A stretch of DNA of 64,000 nucleotides. Origin: Jacaranda mimosifolia (taxonomy: Eukaryota; Streptophyta; Magnoliopsida; Lamiales; Bignoniaceae). Both the position numbers and the translations under genes were made by a program. The notes beneath the pieces were generated by a model. The model searched no databases. It was given only the letters and a program-made list of their open reading frames with translations, and was not told the origin of the DNA. Below, piece after piece: positions 12,406-23,727 of the stretch (positions within the stretch are counted from its first letter, which is position 1; the number at the start of each line of letters is the position of its first letter). The stretch lies in assembly GCA_018894105.1 (NCBI GenBank), contig CM032121.1, positions 31,410,230 through 31,474,229 on the forward strand, in the 5' to 3' direction.

Positions 12406-12540
12406 GTAAAGACGCAGTCTGGATACTCCTCTCACATCACAAATAGGTTAATTAAAGTTGTCGTTGCCCCAAGGAATTTCTGGACGCACCAAGAGGAGAA
12501 AGCCTTGACACATACACTGAAGAACTTATAAATTGCTAGT
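12406..12540 (+). pseudogene. Harbinger Myb/SANT-like gene, truncated
   Basis: After a splice-acceptor-like GACAG (12401-12405) the sequence encodes a short segment with FWTHQEEKALTHTLKNL, resembling the WT-x-EEE-x-AL start of the Myb/SANT-like domain that forms the second ORF of PIF/Harbinger elements. A TAA at 12529 and the viral junction at about 12540 cut it off. Position downstream of the transposase and on the same strand supports the call; the segment alone is short. Confidence 0.5.
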
Positions 12541-13738
12541 CGACATTTCTAGATTCCTAAATAATATCTAATAATATGTTCTTTGTTATCAATAACTTGT
12601 GTAAGAATCCCTTTGTATGCTATCTCTGACGCATCAGTTTGTACTATTTTAGGAGAGTCTTGTTTGTAGATGCTAAGGTATGGTAATTTTTTGACTTTGG
12701 TCTTAATTTATCTAACTATTTTGGTGTGTTCTTCTGGCCAAGGTCTAGGATTCTTCTCAAGTCTTTCAAACAAGGGTTTGCAAGTTTGTTTGAGATTAGG
12801 AAAGAAATCACTAACATAATTGAGTGATCCTAAAAATCTTTGTAGTTGGGTTTTGTCTTTGATTTCATCTAGAAACTTCTCTTTGAAGGTCAATGCTCTT
12901 TGGATGGGTTTAATTGTTCCTTTATCTATTTGATGTCCTAAAAATCTAATATTGGTTTGAAAGAGCTTGATTTTCTTTATTGATCACTACTAATCCATTT
13001 TGTTCTATAATTTTTACAAATTTGTGAAGATGTTACCAATGTTGTTCTATAGAATTGCAAAACACTAAGACATCACAAATATAAACTATACTAAAATTTG
13101 TGTTAGGATTAAATATGTCATTCATAATTTTTTGGAATTCTGAGGGAGTATTTCTAAGTTCAGATGGCATTACATTGCATTCAAATTGTCCAAATGGTAC
13201 AATAAAAGTAGTTTTGTATCTATCTTTTTCTTCTATCTGTATTTGTCAAAATCCAAAATCTCATATCAAATTTTGAAAATACCTTTGCATGAGATAATCT
13301 TTTAATTAGGTCTTGTTTGTTAGGTATAGGATATCTAATCCATTTTAAAGCTTTGTTTATGGGTTTGTAATTTATTACTAATCTTGGTACTCCTCTTTCA
13401 ATGTTCACTTGTTTTTGCACATAAAAAGCAGAACATGACCATGGGAATTTACTTAGCCTAATTAAATTTTTATTTATTAATTCATTAATTTCTTTTTTGT
13501 AGAATTCCAGTAATTCTTGATTCATTTGTATTGGTCTGGCTTTGATAGGAATTTTGTATTCATCGAACTTTTCTTCATATGGTAAGGTTACAGAATGATT
13601 CTTTTTATTCCATAATGCATTTGGTATGTCAGAATATATTTGTTTTTCTAATGTTTGTTGGAATTCTTTTATTCTTTGCTGAAATTCTTCTTTATTAATA
13701 TTTTCTTCAATCATTTTATAAGTAATTTCTTCTTTCAA
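12541..13738 (-). pseudogene. EPRV unit A: reverse transcriptase-RNase H remnant
   Basis: Contains the RT segment with PWSCSAFYVQKQ and RLVINYKPINKALKWIRYP (13738-13220), the polymerase active-site region (about 13066-13100) and the RNase H start (12893-12541, with DKTQLQRFLGSLNYV). The active-site box reads YICD (13072-13083) where units D and F have YIDD, so one catalytic Asp is lost. Stops and frameshifts occur after 13220. The unit ends at about 12541 inside RNase H, at the junction with the Harbinger element. It is in viral order downstream of the unit A protease. Confidence 0.88.
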
Positions 13739-13764
13739 GAAGTTAATTTGTTTTTCATTATTTT

Positions 13765-14425
13765 TTAATATTGAAGTATCTTGTAGTAGTTTAATATCTC
13801 TTTCTTAGACAGGAAATTGAAATCTAAGTAATATTTTTGCCCTAGGGTTTGGCTATGGATACCTTCGCTATCTAGAGTAATAGGATATAATATTTGTAAG
13901 AATGAATTTCCTAATATAACAGGAGTATTTAAATTCTTTATTAGTACAAAATTTTTCTTAAAGCATAAATTGTCATTACATACATGTGCGTTGGAAAGTT
14001 TGTAATTTATCTGTAATTTTAAGGAATTGATAGCAGAAAGTTTTTCTTTTGTTTTTTCAAAGAATTGTGTAGGTATTAAGTCTTCTTGTGTACAATTCAT
14101 ATATGACTCCTGAGTCCATTAAAACTATTGTTTCTAATTTATAATTTTGAAATTTTATTGTGATTTTAACATACCATTTTTGGTAACTGATTTTTGAAAT
14201 TGCATTTATGTATTTATTTTCTTGTGGAGTTATATTTTCCTCTTTCATGGTTTCTTCTCCTAGATTTTCTTGTTCAATTTTATTTTTTAATTTTAAAAGT
14301 AATATATCTTGTTTTGTTTTATGGTTTTCTCTTTTTATTTGTGAAAATTCTCTTTTAAGGTTCTTAACGTCTTCTTGTAGTTCATATATAGTTATTTTTT
14401 GTGGTTTTGCTTTAAACATATTCAT
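13765..14425 (-). pseudogene. EPRV unit A: coiled-coil and aspartic protease remnant
   Basis: Starts at the ATG of MNMFKAKPQK (14425), followed by a charged, coiled-coil-like stretch (ELQEDVKNLKREFSQIK) and a retropepsin-like domain. The active-site triad DSG is intact (VLMDSG, near 14113), but a frameshift follows at once and the domain continues in another frame (14100-13765), where the conserved flap-side motif NTPVILGNSFL is found. The same ORF start recurs in units B, D and F, so it is a genuine viral start or cleavage point. Confidence 0.85.
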
Positions 14426-15159
14426 TATATATTTGAATTATATCTAATGAATAGAAATGTTTTTTCTTTCTTCATCAGTTTCTATTAAAATTTTCATTTA
14501 TTTTAAATATTTTTCTTTAATTTCTTCATTGGCAATATTTACTAGGGATATTTATATTTTTGTGACAGAAGCATATTTCTGCCTCATGAGGATAGTTACA
14601 ATCATTTTCTTGTTCAGATTTAGAAGTAGAAGAATAATATTGGTCATCTGATTGAATTTGATTGAGGTCTTCTTTATCTGTTTCTTCTTCATATTCACTA
14701 AAATCTATTTGGTCAAGGATTTTAATAATCGTAATTTTTTGTTGTTCTTCAATTTCTAATTCATTTATTATTTTTTTGGTCCAACATTTATTAGCATAAT
14801 GTCGTAGTTTTCCGCAATTTTTACACTTTATTTGAGATTTGTCCTTTCTATAGTTTTATTTACAAATTTTCTTAGCGGGTCTTTTCTTGTAGTTTTCTTG
14901 ATTTTTATTATTTTGTCTTTGATATGTTTTATTTCTACCTCTATGCCTATCATTATATCTTCTATGTGTATTAGGAGGTTTTACAAAACGAAATTGTTCA
15001 CAAAATTATCCTAATTCTCTTCTTGAGGTAATTTGTTGTTTTTTCATCTGTGATTTAATTTTAGATCATTACATAATTGTATTCATCCAATATTTATTTG
15101 TGTTATTATTTCTCCGTAGGACCTAAGTCTTGGTTTTCTACATTCTTTATTTAATCTTG
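14426..15159 (-). pseudogene. EPRV unit A: coat protein C-terminal part with CCHC zinc finger
   Basis: A basic stretch is followed by a CX2CX4HX4C finger (CKNCGKLRHYANKC, about 14784-14829) and an acidic Ser/Glu-rich tail, as in caulimovirid coat proteins. The finger binds the packaged RNA. The N-terminal half is absent: at about 15159 the sequence changes directly to RT sequence of unit B, a deletion junction. Several frameshifts break it. Confidence 0.8.
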
Positions 15160-15560
15160 GAACTCCTTTTTCAATTTTAGCTTATTTTTGTACATAAAAT
15201 GCAGAGCATGACCAAGGGGATTTGCTCGGTCTAATTAATTTTCTATCTAGCAATTCGTTAATTTTTTTAAAAATATTCTAATATTTACTTCTTGATTCAT
15301 TTGGATAGGTCTAGCTTTATAGGTATTTTAGACTCTTCAAAATTTTCTTCATATGGTAATGTTACTGTATGTTTCTTTCTATCCCAAAATGCATTTGGTA
15401 TTTTTGAGCATATTTGTTTTTCTAAATTCTATTGAATCTTTTGTTGAAATTCTTCTTTGTTAATATTTTCTTCTAATTTTTTGTAAGTAATTTCTTCTTT
15501 TAAAAAGGTAATTTGCTTTTCTTTGTTTTTTAATATTAATTTTCTTATAATGTTTTAATA
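15160..15560 (-). pseudogene. EPRV unit B: truncated reverse transcriptase
   Basis: Only the N-terminal RT segment is left, including the PWSCSAFYVQK region near 15200-15225, with frameshifts. It breaks off at about 15160 and is joined to unit A coat protein sequence. The palm catalytic box and RNase H of unit B are missing. Confidence 0.78.
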
Positions 15561-15619
15561 TCTCTTTCTTTAGCAGAAAATTGAAGTTTAAATAATATTT
15601 TTTGTCCTAAATTTTGGCT

Positions 15620-16183
15620 CTATATACCTTGACTATCAGTAGTAATAGGGTATAACAATTGTAAGAATGGATTTCCTAGGATAACAGGAGTATTTAAATT
15701 CTTAATTAATACAAAACTTGTTTTGAAACATAGATTATCATTACAAACATGTGCATTGGATAATTTATAGTTTATTTTTAACATTGAAGAATTGGCAGCT
15801 AATAATTTTCCTTTAGTTTTTTCGAAGAATTTTATAGGAATTAAGCCTTCTTGTATACAATTCATGTTTGCTCCAAAATCCATTAAGGCTATAGTTTCTG
15901 ATTTATAATTTTGGATTTTTGTTGAGATTTTTCCATACCATTTTTGGTAACTTATTCTTGATATTGAATTTATATAAGTATCTTCTTCTGGAGCTATATT
16001 TTCTTCTTTATTATCTTTGAAATTTTCTTGTTCTATTATGTCTTTTAATTTTAATAATATTATATCCTGCTTTATTTCATGATTTTCTCTTTTTAGTATT
16101 GAAAATTCTTTTTTGAGAATTTTAACTTCTTCTTGAAGTTCACTAATTGTTATTTTTTGTGGTTTAGCTTTGAAAATATTCAT
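15620..16183 (-). pseudogene. EPRV unit B: coiled-coil and aspartic protease
   Basis: A 187-residue open frame starting MNIFKAKPQKIT, the longest uninterrupted viral frame in the window. Residues about 10-60 are charged and coiled-coil-like; residues about 85-185 are retropepsin-like with HVCNDNLCFKTSF and NTPVILGNPFL. The active-site triad reads DFG (LMDFGANMN, about 15872-15886) instead of DSG or DTG, a Ser-to-Phe change that would fit one C-to-T transition. The ATG overlaps the end of the preceding coat protein frame. Confidence 0.85.
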
Positions 16184-18415
16184 TATATTTTAAATTCTGT
16201 TATATATGTGGGTATGTTTGATTCGTCTTCATTTGTTTCGATTAAATGTTTTATTTGCTTTAAATATTCTTCTCTAGTTTCTTCATTGGTAATTTGTTGA
16301 TATAATTCAAGTAATTTATTATATTTATTAAGGACATTTATATTTTTATTATAGAAACAGATTTTTGCTTCAGGGGGACAATTACAATCATCATTTTGTT
16401 CAGATTTTGAAGTTGAGGAATTATATTCATCACCCATTTGTATTTTATTAAGTTCTTCATTTTCTGATTCATTTTCATATTCACTGAAGTCTAATTGGTC
16501 TAAATTTTTTATAATTTCAAGTTTTTGCTATTCTTCGATTTCTAATTCATTAATTCTTTTTCTAGCCCAACAAGTATTTTCATAATGTCCTAGTTTTCCA
16601 CAATTACATTTTATTTGAGATTTATCTTTTCTATAATTTGTTTTTATAATTCCTCTGAGTAGATTTACTTTTATAATCTTGATTCTTGTTATCTTGTTTT
16701 TTGAAGGTTTTCTTCTTATTCTTATTTTTATCATAATATCATTTGTGTGCATTAGGAGTTCTTATCTTTTTGAATCCAAATTGTTCACAAAATCTTCCTA
16801 GTTCTTTTCTAGAGCTAATTTGTTGTGTTTTCATTTGAGACTTTAATCTTACATCATTACAGAATTGTATGCCTACTATATTTATTTGTATAATTATCTC
16901 TCCATAAGATAGGTTTGCTAAACTATCATTTTCTGTATTTTTTATTTGGTCTCTAACTTTTTCAGCAAATAATTTTGGTAAGCCTGCTATAAATCTTTCT
17001 TTACAATAATAAGAATTTGCATATTCTAATTGATAGACTCTTGTTAAAAATGTATCTTTATACCATCTAAAGTTTCATAGGGATTTACACGTTAAATTTT
17101 GAAGGGTTTGTAAATTTCTTTGTTCATACATTTGTGGGTCTCCAATAAAATTTAAAAGTATTGTATAAACTAATACTCCTACAACATTGGGTATTGGTAC
17201 TCCATTCGTTTGATCAAGTATTATTTCAGTCCTTTAGAATTCTTTTTATAATTTTTGAGAATTGATACTTTGCATTCAACTTTTATACCATCCCACCAAC
17301 CCTTGAGTTTTCCATTAAATCCTATAATTAAATTCCTTGCAGCATCCTCTTCAAAAATTTTATTCTTTTACTCATATATATTTACAACTATAGTAATTTG
17401 TTTTGAAAGAGCTATGACTTGATATTCTGATAATCTATCTATTATCCATTCATATATAGAATTTCCTCAAAATGATATATAATTTTGTATTTCTTCAAAT
17501 TGTAGGTCTAGATGAATCTATTTATGATAACAATTCTTTTGTTGAATATATGGTTGTCCTAGATTATCTGAATTCCTATGAATTACTAGATTTATAAAAC
17601 TATTATCTTTAGATATTTCTTCAGTATTGGAATTATTTTCCAAATTGTTTTCTTGTAGGACATTAACATTTTCAACTTTGGATTTTTCTTTGCTTAATTC
17701 TTTTAATTGTCTTTTATTTCATTAAGATCTTCATCTGCGTTTTGTCCTAAAGACGGTTTGTATTTTGGCATTTTGAATGGTATTTTTGTAATATTTTTAT
17801 TAGTATTATATATAAGCTTTTCTTTATATATATATATATGTTGTCTTTCATTTCCTCTTTCTTCTCCTTAGATTTTATCTTCTATTCTATCTAATTGTTC
17901 TCTTGTGGTATATAACATGATATTAACATAATTAGATTGTTTCATAACTAAATTTGGTTGTAATTTGATATTGTTGGGCTCTTTTGGCAATTCTACAAGG
18001 GGATCAACTAAGATAGTTTTTTCTCCAATTTTATTCTTATATTTTCTAGTGGGGGGGGGGGGGGTTGTATGAAGTTATATTGTCTTCTTTAGTCCAGTTC
18101 CTATCTTGTTTTGTTAATACATTTATTTGTTTAGTTTTTAAATATTCAAATAGAAGTTTGTTTTGTTCAATTTCTTCCATATATTGGTACCAATCTTCTT
18201 TTATTACTTCCCTTTGTTCTGGTGTAAAACTTTTCATATAAGTTTTTATTTTGAAAGAAAATCTCTTTCTAAGAATTCTTTATTAATTTCAAATTTTGTT
18301 AAGGTGGCTATTTTGGATGGTGTTGGGTCAAAATCTTCAATTCTACTAGTACTAGTAAATTGGTGATAAATAGGTTCAGCAATACCTTTGTCTTTTCTAA
18401 GGGCTTGAGGTGGTT
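16183..18415 (-). pseudogene. EPRV unit B: coat protein remnant
   Basis: Reads from the segment downstream of the movement protein through a Lys/Glu-rich N-terminal region (18237-18046, EWYQYMEE-type motif), a central region broken by many frameshifts, a basic stretch, the CCHC finger (CNCGKLGHYENTC, about 16571-16620) and an acidic tail (MGDEYNSSTSKSEQNDD, 16437 on). A TAG at about 16528 replaces a Gln in the tail. A 14-base G run (18051-18064) sits in the N-terminal part and encodes a Pro tract here; unit D has no such run. The product would form the virion shell. Confidence 0.82.
18051..18064. repeat. Poly-G run of 14
   Basis: A homopolymer in the coat protein N-terminal region of unit B. 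The matching place in unit D (near 42170) has no such run. Confidence 0.95.
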
Positions 18416-19337
18416 CTATTTGTGAGATCCTATGGAATATCTTGGTAAAAATTCTATTTCAGGAGAATTAATTTTTAAGTTCTCTTGTCTAGATCTATTT
18501 TCTAATTGGGATCTTAAAATTTTAACTTCTATAGATCCACAAGTATTTTGTATGATATATTCAAGTTCTCTATTTTCTATAGTTGGTTTGTTTGTTTTTC
18601 CTTCAGGCATTCCCCAATATTTTGGAAATGTGACATCATTCCAACTTATCATTTTTGGTATGGAAACATTTGATTTTGGGTTTGTAACTTCCCAAAAGGC
18701 TATTTGGTCACCTGCATGGTATTCTTCTATTTATTGCTTTTGTTTCTATTCTTGTATTCATAACTTTGTAATGGATCCTCTAAAATATTTCATATGCCAA
18801 ACTTTCAAATTCCATTGCATAATTATGGGTTTTAACATTTAAAGTTAATACATCTAATATATATGGATCTTGTAAAGCAACAGTAAAGTTTGGAAAGCAA
18901 TTAAAGTATATTGGTTCATTTGCTAAACTTGTTTCAATAAATCCTAATGAGGAATCAACATATTTGAGATGTCTACAATCTCTTAATGCTAAAAATATAT
19001 GGGTATTAAGGCCTTGTCTAGTTAAGGGTATGACAACCACTTGTACTAATCCTATATGTAATAATTTATATTTGTTTTTAAGATGTTGTCTAGTTTCTTT
19101 TGCAGAAAGTAGTAGGATGGTTTGGATATTACTAACTAAGAGAATTGTCTTTTCAATTAATTTGATATTAAATGCAGATTTAAAATCTAAAAACATTGTA
19201 TGCCAAATTTCTTTGTTAGGAATTTTTGGTGGTTTCCATCTATCTATGTCTGTTGTACTTCATTCACAATGTCTTTTGTAAATGGTGTTTGAATAATTGT
19301 TTTCTGAGTCTTTTAAACTAGTTGTTATAGAAGCCAT
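18416..19337 (-). pseudogene. EPRV unit B: movement protein (30K superfamily)
   Basis: Starts MASITTSLKDSENN at 19337, about 150 bases after the primer site. The best part (19196-18780, 138 residues) has the caulimovirid movement-protein core with GLNTHIFLALRDCRHLKYVD and PIYFNCFPNFTVALQDP. Such proteins line plasmodesmata and let virions or genomes pass between cells. A stop near 19255 interrupts the N-terminus. A linker with WGMPEGKTNKPTIENRELEY (18652-18416) follows and leads into the coat protein. Unit C has the same gene at 30379. Confidence 0.88.
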
Positions 19338-19487
19338 TATAAAACTTAAACATTGGTTCTAGAAATTAACTATTATTTTCCTCAAAGTCAATGATTTATG
19401 CAAAACTGCTACACACTTGGCCATAACGCTATGCGATGAGGAAGTATAACAAGTAGTTAAATCCTAAAACTTTAGGTTTTGTCCTAA

Positions 19488-19503
19488 CATGGCTCTGATA
19501 CCA
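19488..19503 (-). other. EPRV primer binding site (tRNA-Met), unit B
   Basis: On the minus strand reads TGGTATCAGAGCCATG, the tRNA-Met complement used by caulimovirids to prime minus-strand DNA. It lies in the leader before the movement protein and marks the origin of the viral map. Confidence 0.92.
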
Positions 19504-19559
19504 CTTTGCCTTATAATCCAGGAAGCAATATATTTAAACAACATTTTTAAAGAAATATT

Positions 19560-20041
19560 CAATAGATAAAGCATATATATTTGTATAATAAAATAATTGA
19601 ATAAGAATTTTGTAAATAACGTACTTGTATAAAATTTGCACAAGAGATTACAAGATTGGCTTTGTCTGATACAGAGTGACTTTGGTATGGCATAAATTTG
19701 GTCAAGTACAATTTGTAAGGCTGGTTTTCAAAAGGAAAGGAAGATTAAAGGATTAATATGAGGATGTAAGCTTAATAAAACCGATGAAATCTTTCAAAAC
19801 TAATTGATGCTTTTGCTTGCTTTGGTCTTTCATATTTATAGATGAATTCTCGGACTTGAACTCTAGATGAATTTGCTACTTCTACATTATTGGTCTTCAA
19901 TAATTGTCCTTGGAATAACTTTTGATTTATTAGTCTGGATGGCTTCTTACTTTTCTTCACTTGCTTTTGCTGACTATCCTTCATGATAAGAAATATTTTG
20001 CTTTTGAAAAGTTTTGTCTCAAATAATTCTTCGGACTTCAA
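19560..20041 (-). promoter_or_regulatory. EPRV pregenomic RNA promoter and leader, unit B
   Basis: Lies between the downstream coding domain and the primer site, the position of the 35S-type promoter. A TATA box reads TCTATAAATATG on the minus strand (about 19831-19843), preceded by TTATTGAAGACCAATAATG and AGTCCGAG motifs shared with unit F (58878-59053). The open frame at 20041-19772 is not considered a gene. Promoter function is inferred from position and conservation between units. Confidence 0.7.
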
Positions 20042-20175
20042 AACATAATTTTGAAATTCAAATAATTATCTTTGTCACAATCCGAAGAAATAATCCTCTG
20101 TTTCCTTGAGATTGAAAGTTGGTATGTTTTTCTCTTTAGCAACTCTTGATGTCCCTTTATTTGGCGGAGATCTTT
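20042..20175 (-). pseudogene. EPRV end of downstream domain before the promoter
   Basis: Aligns by eye with unit F at about 58150-58210 and 58672-58760 (shared TACCAACTTTCAA and the following A/G-rich stretch). It is the last coding piece before the promoter and is cut by the solo LTR at 20176. A short deletion relative to unit F lies next to the LTR. Confidence 0.6.
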
Positions 20176-22475
20176 TGTAACGCCCCTACTCAGAAAAGCA
20201 CCTAAGCTGAGGCGCCACTCAGTTCAATCTTAAATTGAACCTACAAATCAATCAATAATCTATAATCAAATGTTTCAAGCTTATTAGAAATATCAGTGGA
20301 TTCCAAATTAAACAAACCTGTCATAAGACAATGAATTCAACCCTTAAACAATTCTGTAACATACAACACATATACTAAATACATGCCACAAAGTCTCAAA
20401 TTCAACTTATCAGAAGAGCGGAATTTTAAAGTTAACAGACTTGTCAATCGATTAAGCAAATGCCATGATTCACATTCTTACATAACAAAATATTTACATT
20501 CTTTAAGTTGACCACATTAATAAGATATAGCACAACATCTTGAGTCCATACTTAGCGATTAGATAATGTCCATATATACATTCAAGATATGATCTATTAC
20601 CAAATATTCGTGTCCTGCTTGGAGTCCAATCCTTCACTTAATCCTTGTCTAAGAGAATCAAAATAAACGAGGGTAAGTCTAAAGGATTTAGTGAGGGAGA
20701 AGAAAATGATAAGATGTGAAGGAAAACTATTGAGATACAATAATCAACAGTAAAATTCTGTAATAAGCAAGACTTTCTAAAAGGAACAGAATTCGGTAAT
20801 AAGCAAGATTTTTTTAACAAGATCAATAGAGTACATAACATACATGATATTGAACTTGACAGACTATTGGTCATTCCAACCTTATTACTCCTAAATCAAA
20901 TTATAATTTCCAAGTACCGGGCATTGGTGCAGTATAAACAAGATTTCCTTATCGCTCCATTGCTCGAGCACTCAGTTCGGCGGGTAATAACTTTATGATA
21001 TGGCATGGCTGGTCACATGCCGGATCCCGTCACTCACAATTTGCTACCTCCAGCTAGCTATAAGTCAGGATCGTAAGTAGGTACTAATTGTAAGACCTAT
21101 GTCCGTCGGTCCATTCCGCCCGGCCGTCTTTCAAACCTAGCTCCTGGGCCCAAAACCCCTCGTCGCGTCCCTCTGGGTGAAAACTACCCATGGTGTCCCA
21201 TGAGTTGAAAACTGCCGATGGCGTCCCATGAGTTGAAAAGATATAATGCCAATAAATAAGAATTTAACCTTTCAAGCAATAATATGAACATTTCAAAACT
21301 TTACCAAATTTGCCATTTACAAGGCAAAACATTTTCCAATAACGGCTGGCAAGGCCTATTCCAATAAGAAAGGTACATGAACAATTTAAGAAAACTTTTG
21401 ACACAAATAGGTCTAGTACTGAAATCCAGGGGTGCTACGAGGATAGACTCAAGAGAAGCCTCCCACTAGACATGCACTATTAACTAGTGTGGCCCTTTGC
21501 TCTGCCCAGCACATATTTTACAGTATTGACCGAACAAGATATTTAAAAGGATCAAGATTTTCAACATTTAGTTGCCAATGGGGTAGAACAATTTAACAAT
21601 TTTTTCAACAAGGCGATCAACAATACACCTGAGCAGACAACATGTTTATGAGAAATTAACAAGTATAAGAGAAATTCACAGAGTTCAATTGAAAGACATT
21701 TATTTTCAAGAAACTACGGAAAGATACCAAATAGTTTCAAATCTAGGAGAACCTCATAGGGTTCGATAATCAAACAATATTAATCTAGACAAATATCAAT
21801 TCAGCAGAACCTAATAGTTTTAATGCTAGATACAAAATAAACTCATACAAGCGATAACCAATCGGCAGATCCCTCACAGGGGTAATAATAATAACGGAAT
21901 ACGATAATCAAATCTATACCAACCCTCACAGGGGTTCATCAATAAAAGTGATAGGTATAGGAGTGCCAGATTGGTGGATCCTCACCTTAAAAGTCTCAGA
22001 AAGCAACCACAACTGACAGTCTACTGATTTGTGGGACCTACTCCCTCGTCACCTACCAAAGGAATAAGTTCACGATCAAAACTTCTGAATCTTAACTATA
22101 AATATAACGAATGTCATTATCAAACTTAAGGGTATTCCAACATAGTCTTGATAATTCTTAGATGTTTAAACAGTTTATGAACTTGTTTCCCAATTGATTT
22201 AGAGTTCAAAGTACATAACCTAACCCAACATTGATTATGATTTCTCAATCATAATTCTTAATGCACTTAAATATCCTTGTCATGTTTCTCAATTACTCTA
22301 ACTGTTCAATCATAGTTCTCAATTTCTATGTTATACTCAACTCTGCAAGGAAATCACCTATCATAGTCCTTAACTCGATATGTCGATAAACTAGTTGTTT
22401 ACATCTTATTTAAAGCCTCAACAACAATTTGATAATTTATCCGAGTCAATTAAACTCAATACTATATTAATTACA
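20176..22475. mobile_element. Probable solo LTR, Tekay-like
   Basis: Begins TGTAACGCCCC and shares collinear landmarks with the Tekay LTRs at 46481 and 54763: AAGCTGAG near the start, GAGGGTAAGTC followed by GGATTTAGTGAGGG (20670-20700), CGAGCACTC, and a downstream CTCACCT...CTCGTCACCTA block (21982-22060). It probably ends at TTACA (22475), since viral sequence resumes shortly after. No internal coding part is present. A clean 5-bp target duplication was not found, so the exact ends are uncertain. Confidence 0.65.
21178..21233. repeat. Two 28-bp tandem units in the solo LTR
   Basis: Two adjacent 28-bp units start TGAAAACT and end GTCCCATGAGT, differing at a few positions; a partial third unit starts TGAAAAG. 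Confidence 0.85.
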
Positions 22476-22930
22476 AGATTAATCTATAAAAGAAATAAGA
22501 TAACGAAAATGGGTGAATTACGGCCACTCCCCTTGAGGTTTGGCGTAATTACAAAAAAATTCCTGTTGTTTTGAAAATTACAAAAAAAACCCTGACCTTA
22601 ATCGCCGTCCAACATTTTAGCCCAGACGTTAGTTGCCGTTACGGGTTTTACGAAATTGCTGTTAAAATTTTTGGGTGAAATTTTAAAAATTCCCTTGGGC
22701 TGTCTAATGGCATTTTTTATCCGATTTGACTTTTTTTAGTGGACTAAAATACCCTCAGGGGTGATATTGTAAGATTTTTGAAATTTTCAAGGGTTTATTT
22801 GTTACTATTGTTTTGTTTGAGGACTTAATTGTAATAAAATAGAGTAAAAATCAGCCTAGCCGTTTATAGTCGTTTGTGCTCTTTCCTATATATATACACA
22901 CATATTCCATTGATTTTTCCCCAAAATAAT

Positions 22931-23316
22931 ATGGATTCTTCATGGAGCACATGATCTAGTAAATGGGGCCCATTGAAATAAAAAAAGATAAGTGTAGGAG
23001 GCAAAATTGTGGGAATAAGACATCAATAATGGTGTCCGAGACTAGGAATAATCCGGGAAGGCTTTTTTATTGTTGTGGGGAGCATGATTTCTCACATTGG
23101 TGTTTAACTACAAAAGAAGAAGATTCAAATTGAGGCTATGGTCATGTTTTGGGAGGAGTTTATGAAGATTTTGAAGCTACTAGTTCAGTGCAAAGGCAAC
23201 GTACTAATCATGTAGGCATGAAGAATGAAAATCTATTGTATACGATTGTTGTACTTAATATGTTACTTTTAAGCTTGTTCTTGATAGGCCAAATTGTCAA
23301 AATGCTAGTGAATTAG
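22931..23316 (+). pseudogene. GRF-type zinc-finger protein with C-terminal membrane segment, pseudogene
   Basis: From an ATG at 22931 the frame is soon interrupted, but after it comes a clear GRF-type zinc finger: CRRQNCGN, then TRNNPGRLFYCC, then FSHWC (about 22995-23105). Spacing resembles the plant zf-GRF pattern C-x-C-G...T-x-x-NPGR-x-F-x-C...F-x-W. Another frame near the end (about 23212-23316) encodes a hydrophobic tail, VVLNMLLLSLFLIGQIV, like the single C-terminal membrane helix common in small plant GRF proteins, ending at TAG 23314-23316. It lies just inside the left terminal repeat and converges on the transposase. GRF fingers bind single-stranded nucleic acid in other proteins; a role here is unknown. 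Confidence 0.6.
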
Positions 23317-23727
23317 TACGGAATTGTAATGTGAAATTTGTTTCCTAATATTAATGAATTAAGTATGCCTTTTCATTCCAATTATAATGTTATGCACAAT
23401 GTCACCAAGTCAAACCAACCATAAAACCATCCAAGAATCATGCTTTCATTAATCACATAAAGTTAGCATACATAATTTGTTCACCTCACAATGCAAAGCA
23501 TTAATAATCTAATCTCTCCTAAAACCATCCAACAACCATCCAAAATTCCACTTAATATTCTTTCCAAAAAATCAACATATATCCAACCAATATCCATCAT
23601 TCAATTATCTAAATAATCTCCAAAAACCATCTAACAATCTTCCCAAATCCATCAATCTATCCATCCATCAAAATAATATATATAACAAAATAAAAGTCAA
23701 GTTAATTTCGTTTAGAAATAAGTTGCT

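Larger units (their letters stand above)
9076..12540 (+). mobile_element. PIF/Harbinger DNA transposon, right end missing
   Basis: A candidate left terminus GGGGCACGTTTGATATTTG starts at 9076 directly after TTA (9073-9075), the usual Harbinger target. Downstream on the same strand are a decayed DDE transposase (10290-12043) and the start of a Myb/SANT-like gene (12406-12540), the two genes that define PIF/Harbinger. The Myb gene is cut at about 12540 by viral sequence on the opposite strand, and no matching right terminus was found beyond the viral cluster. The transposase assignment is strong; the left end is less certain. Confidence 0.65.

Noticed and set aside
14208..15014. Several plus-strand ORFs rich in Phe/Ile/Ser
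   Set aside because: Antisense shadows of AT-rich viral coat protein and coiled-coil frames on the minus strand.
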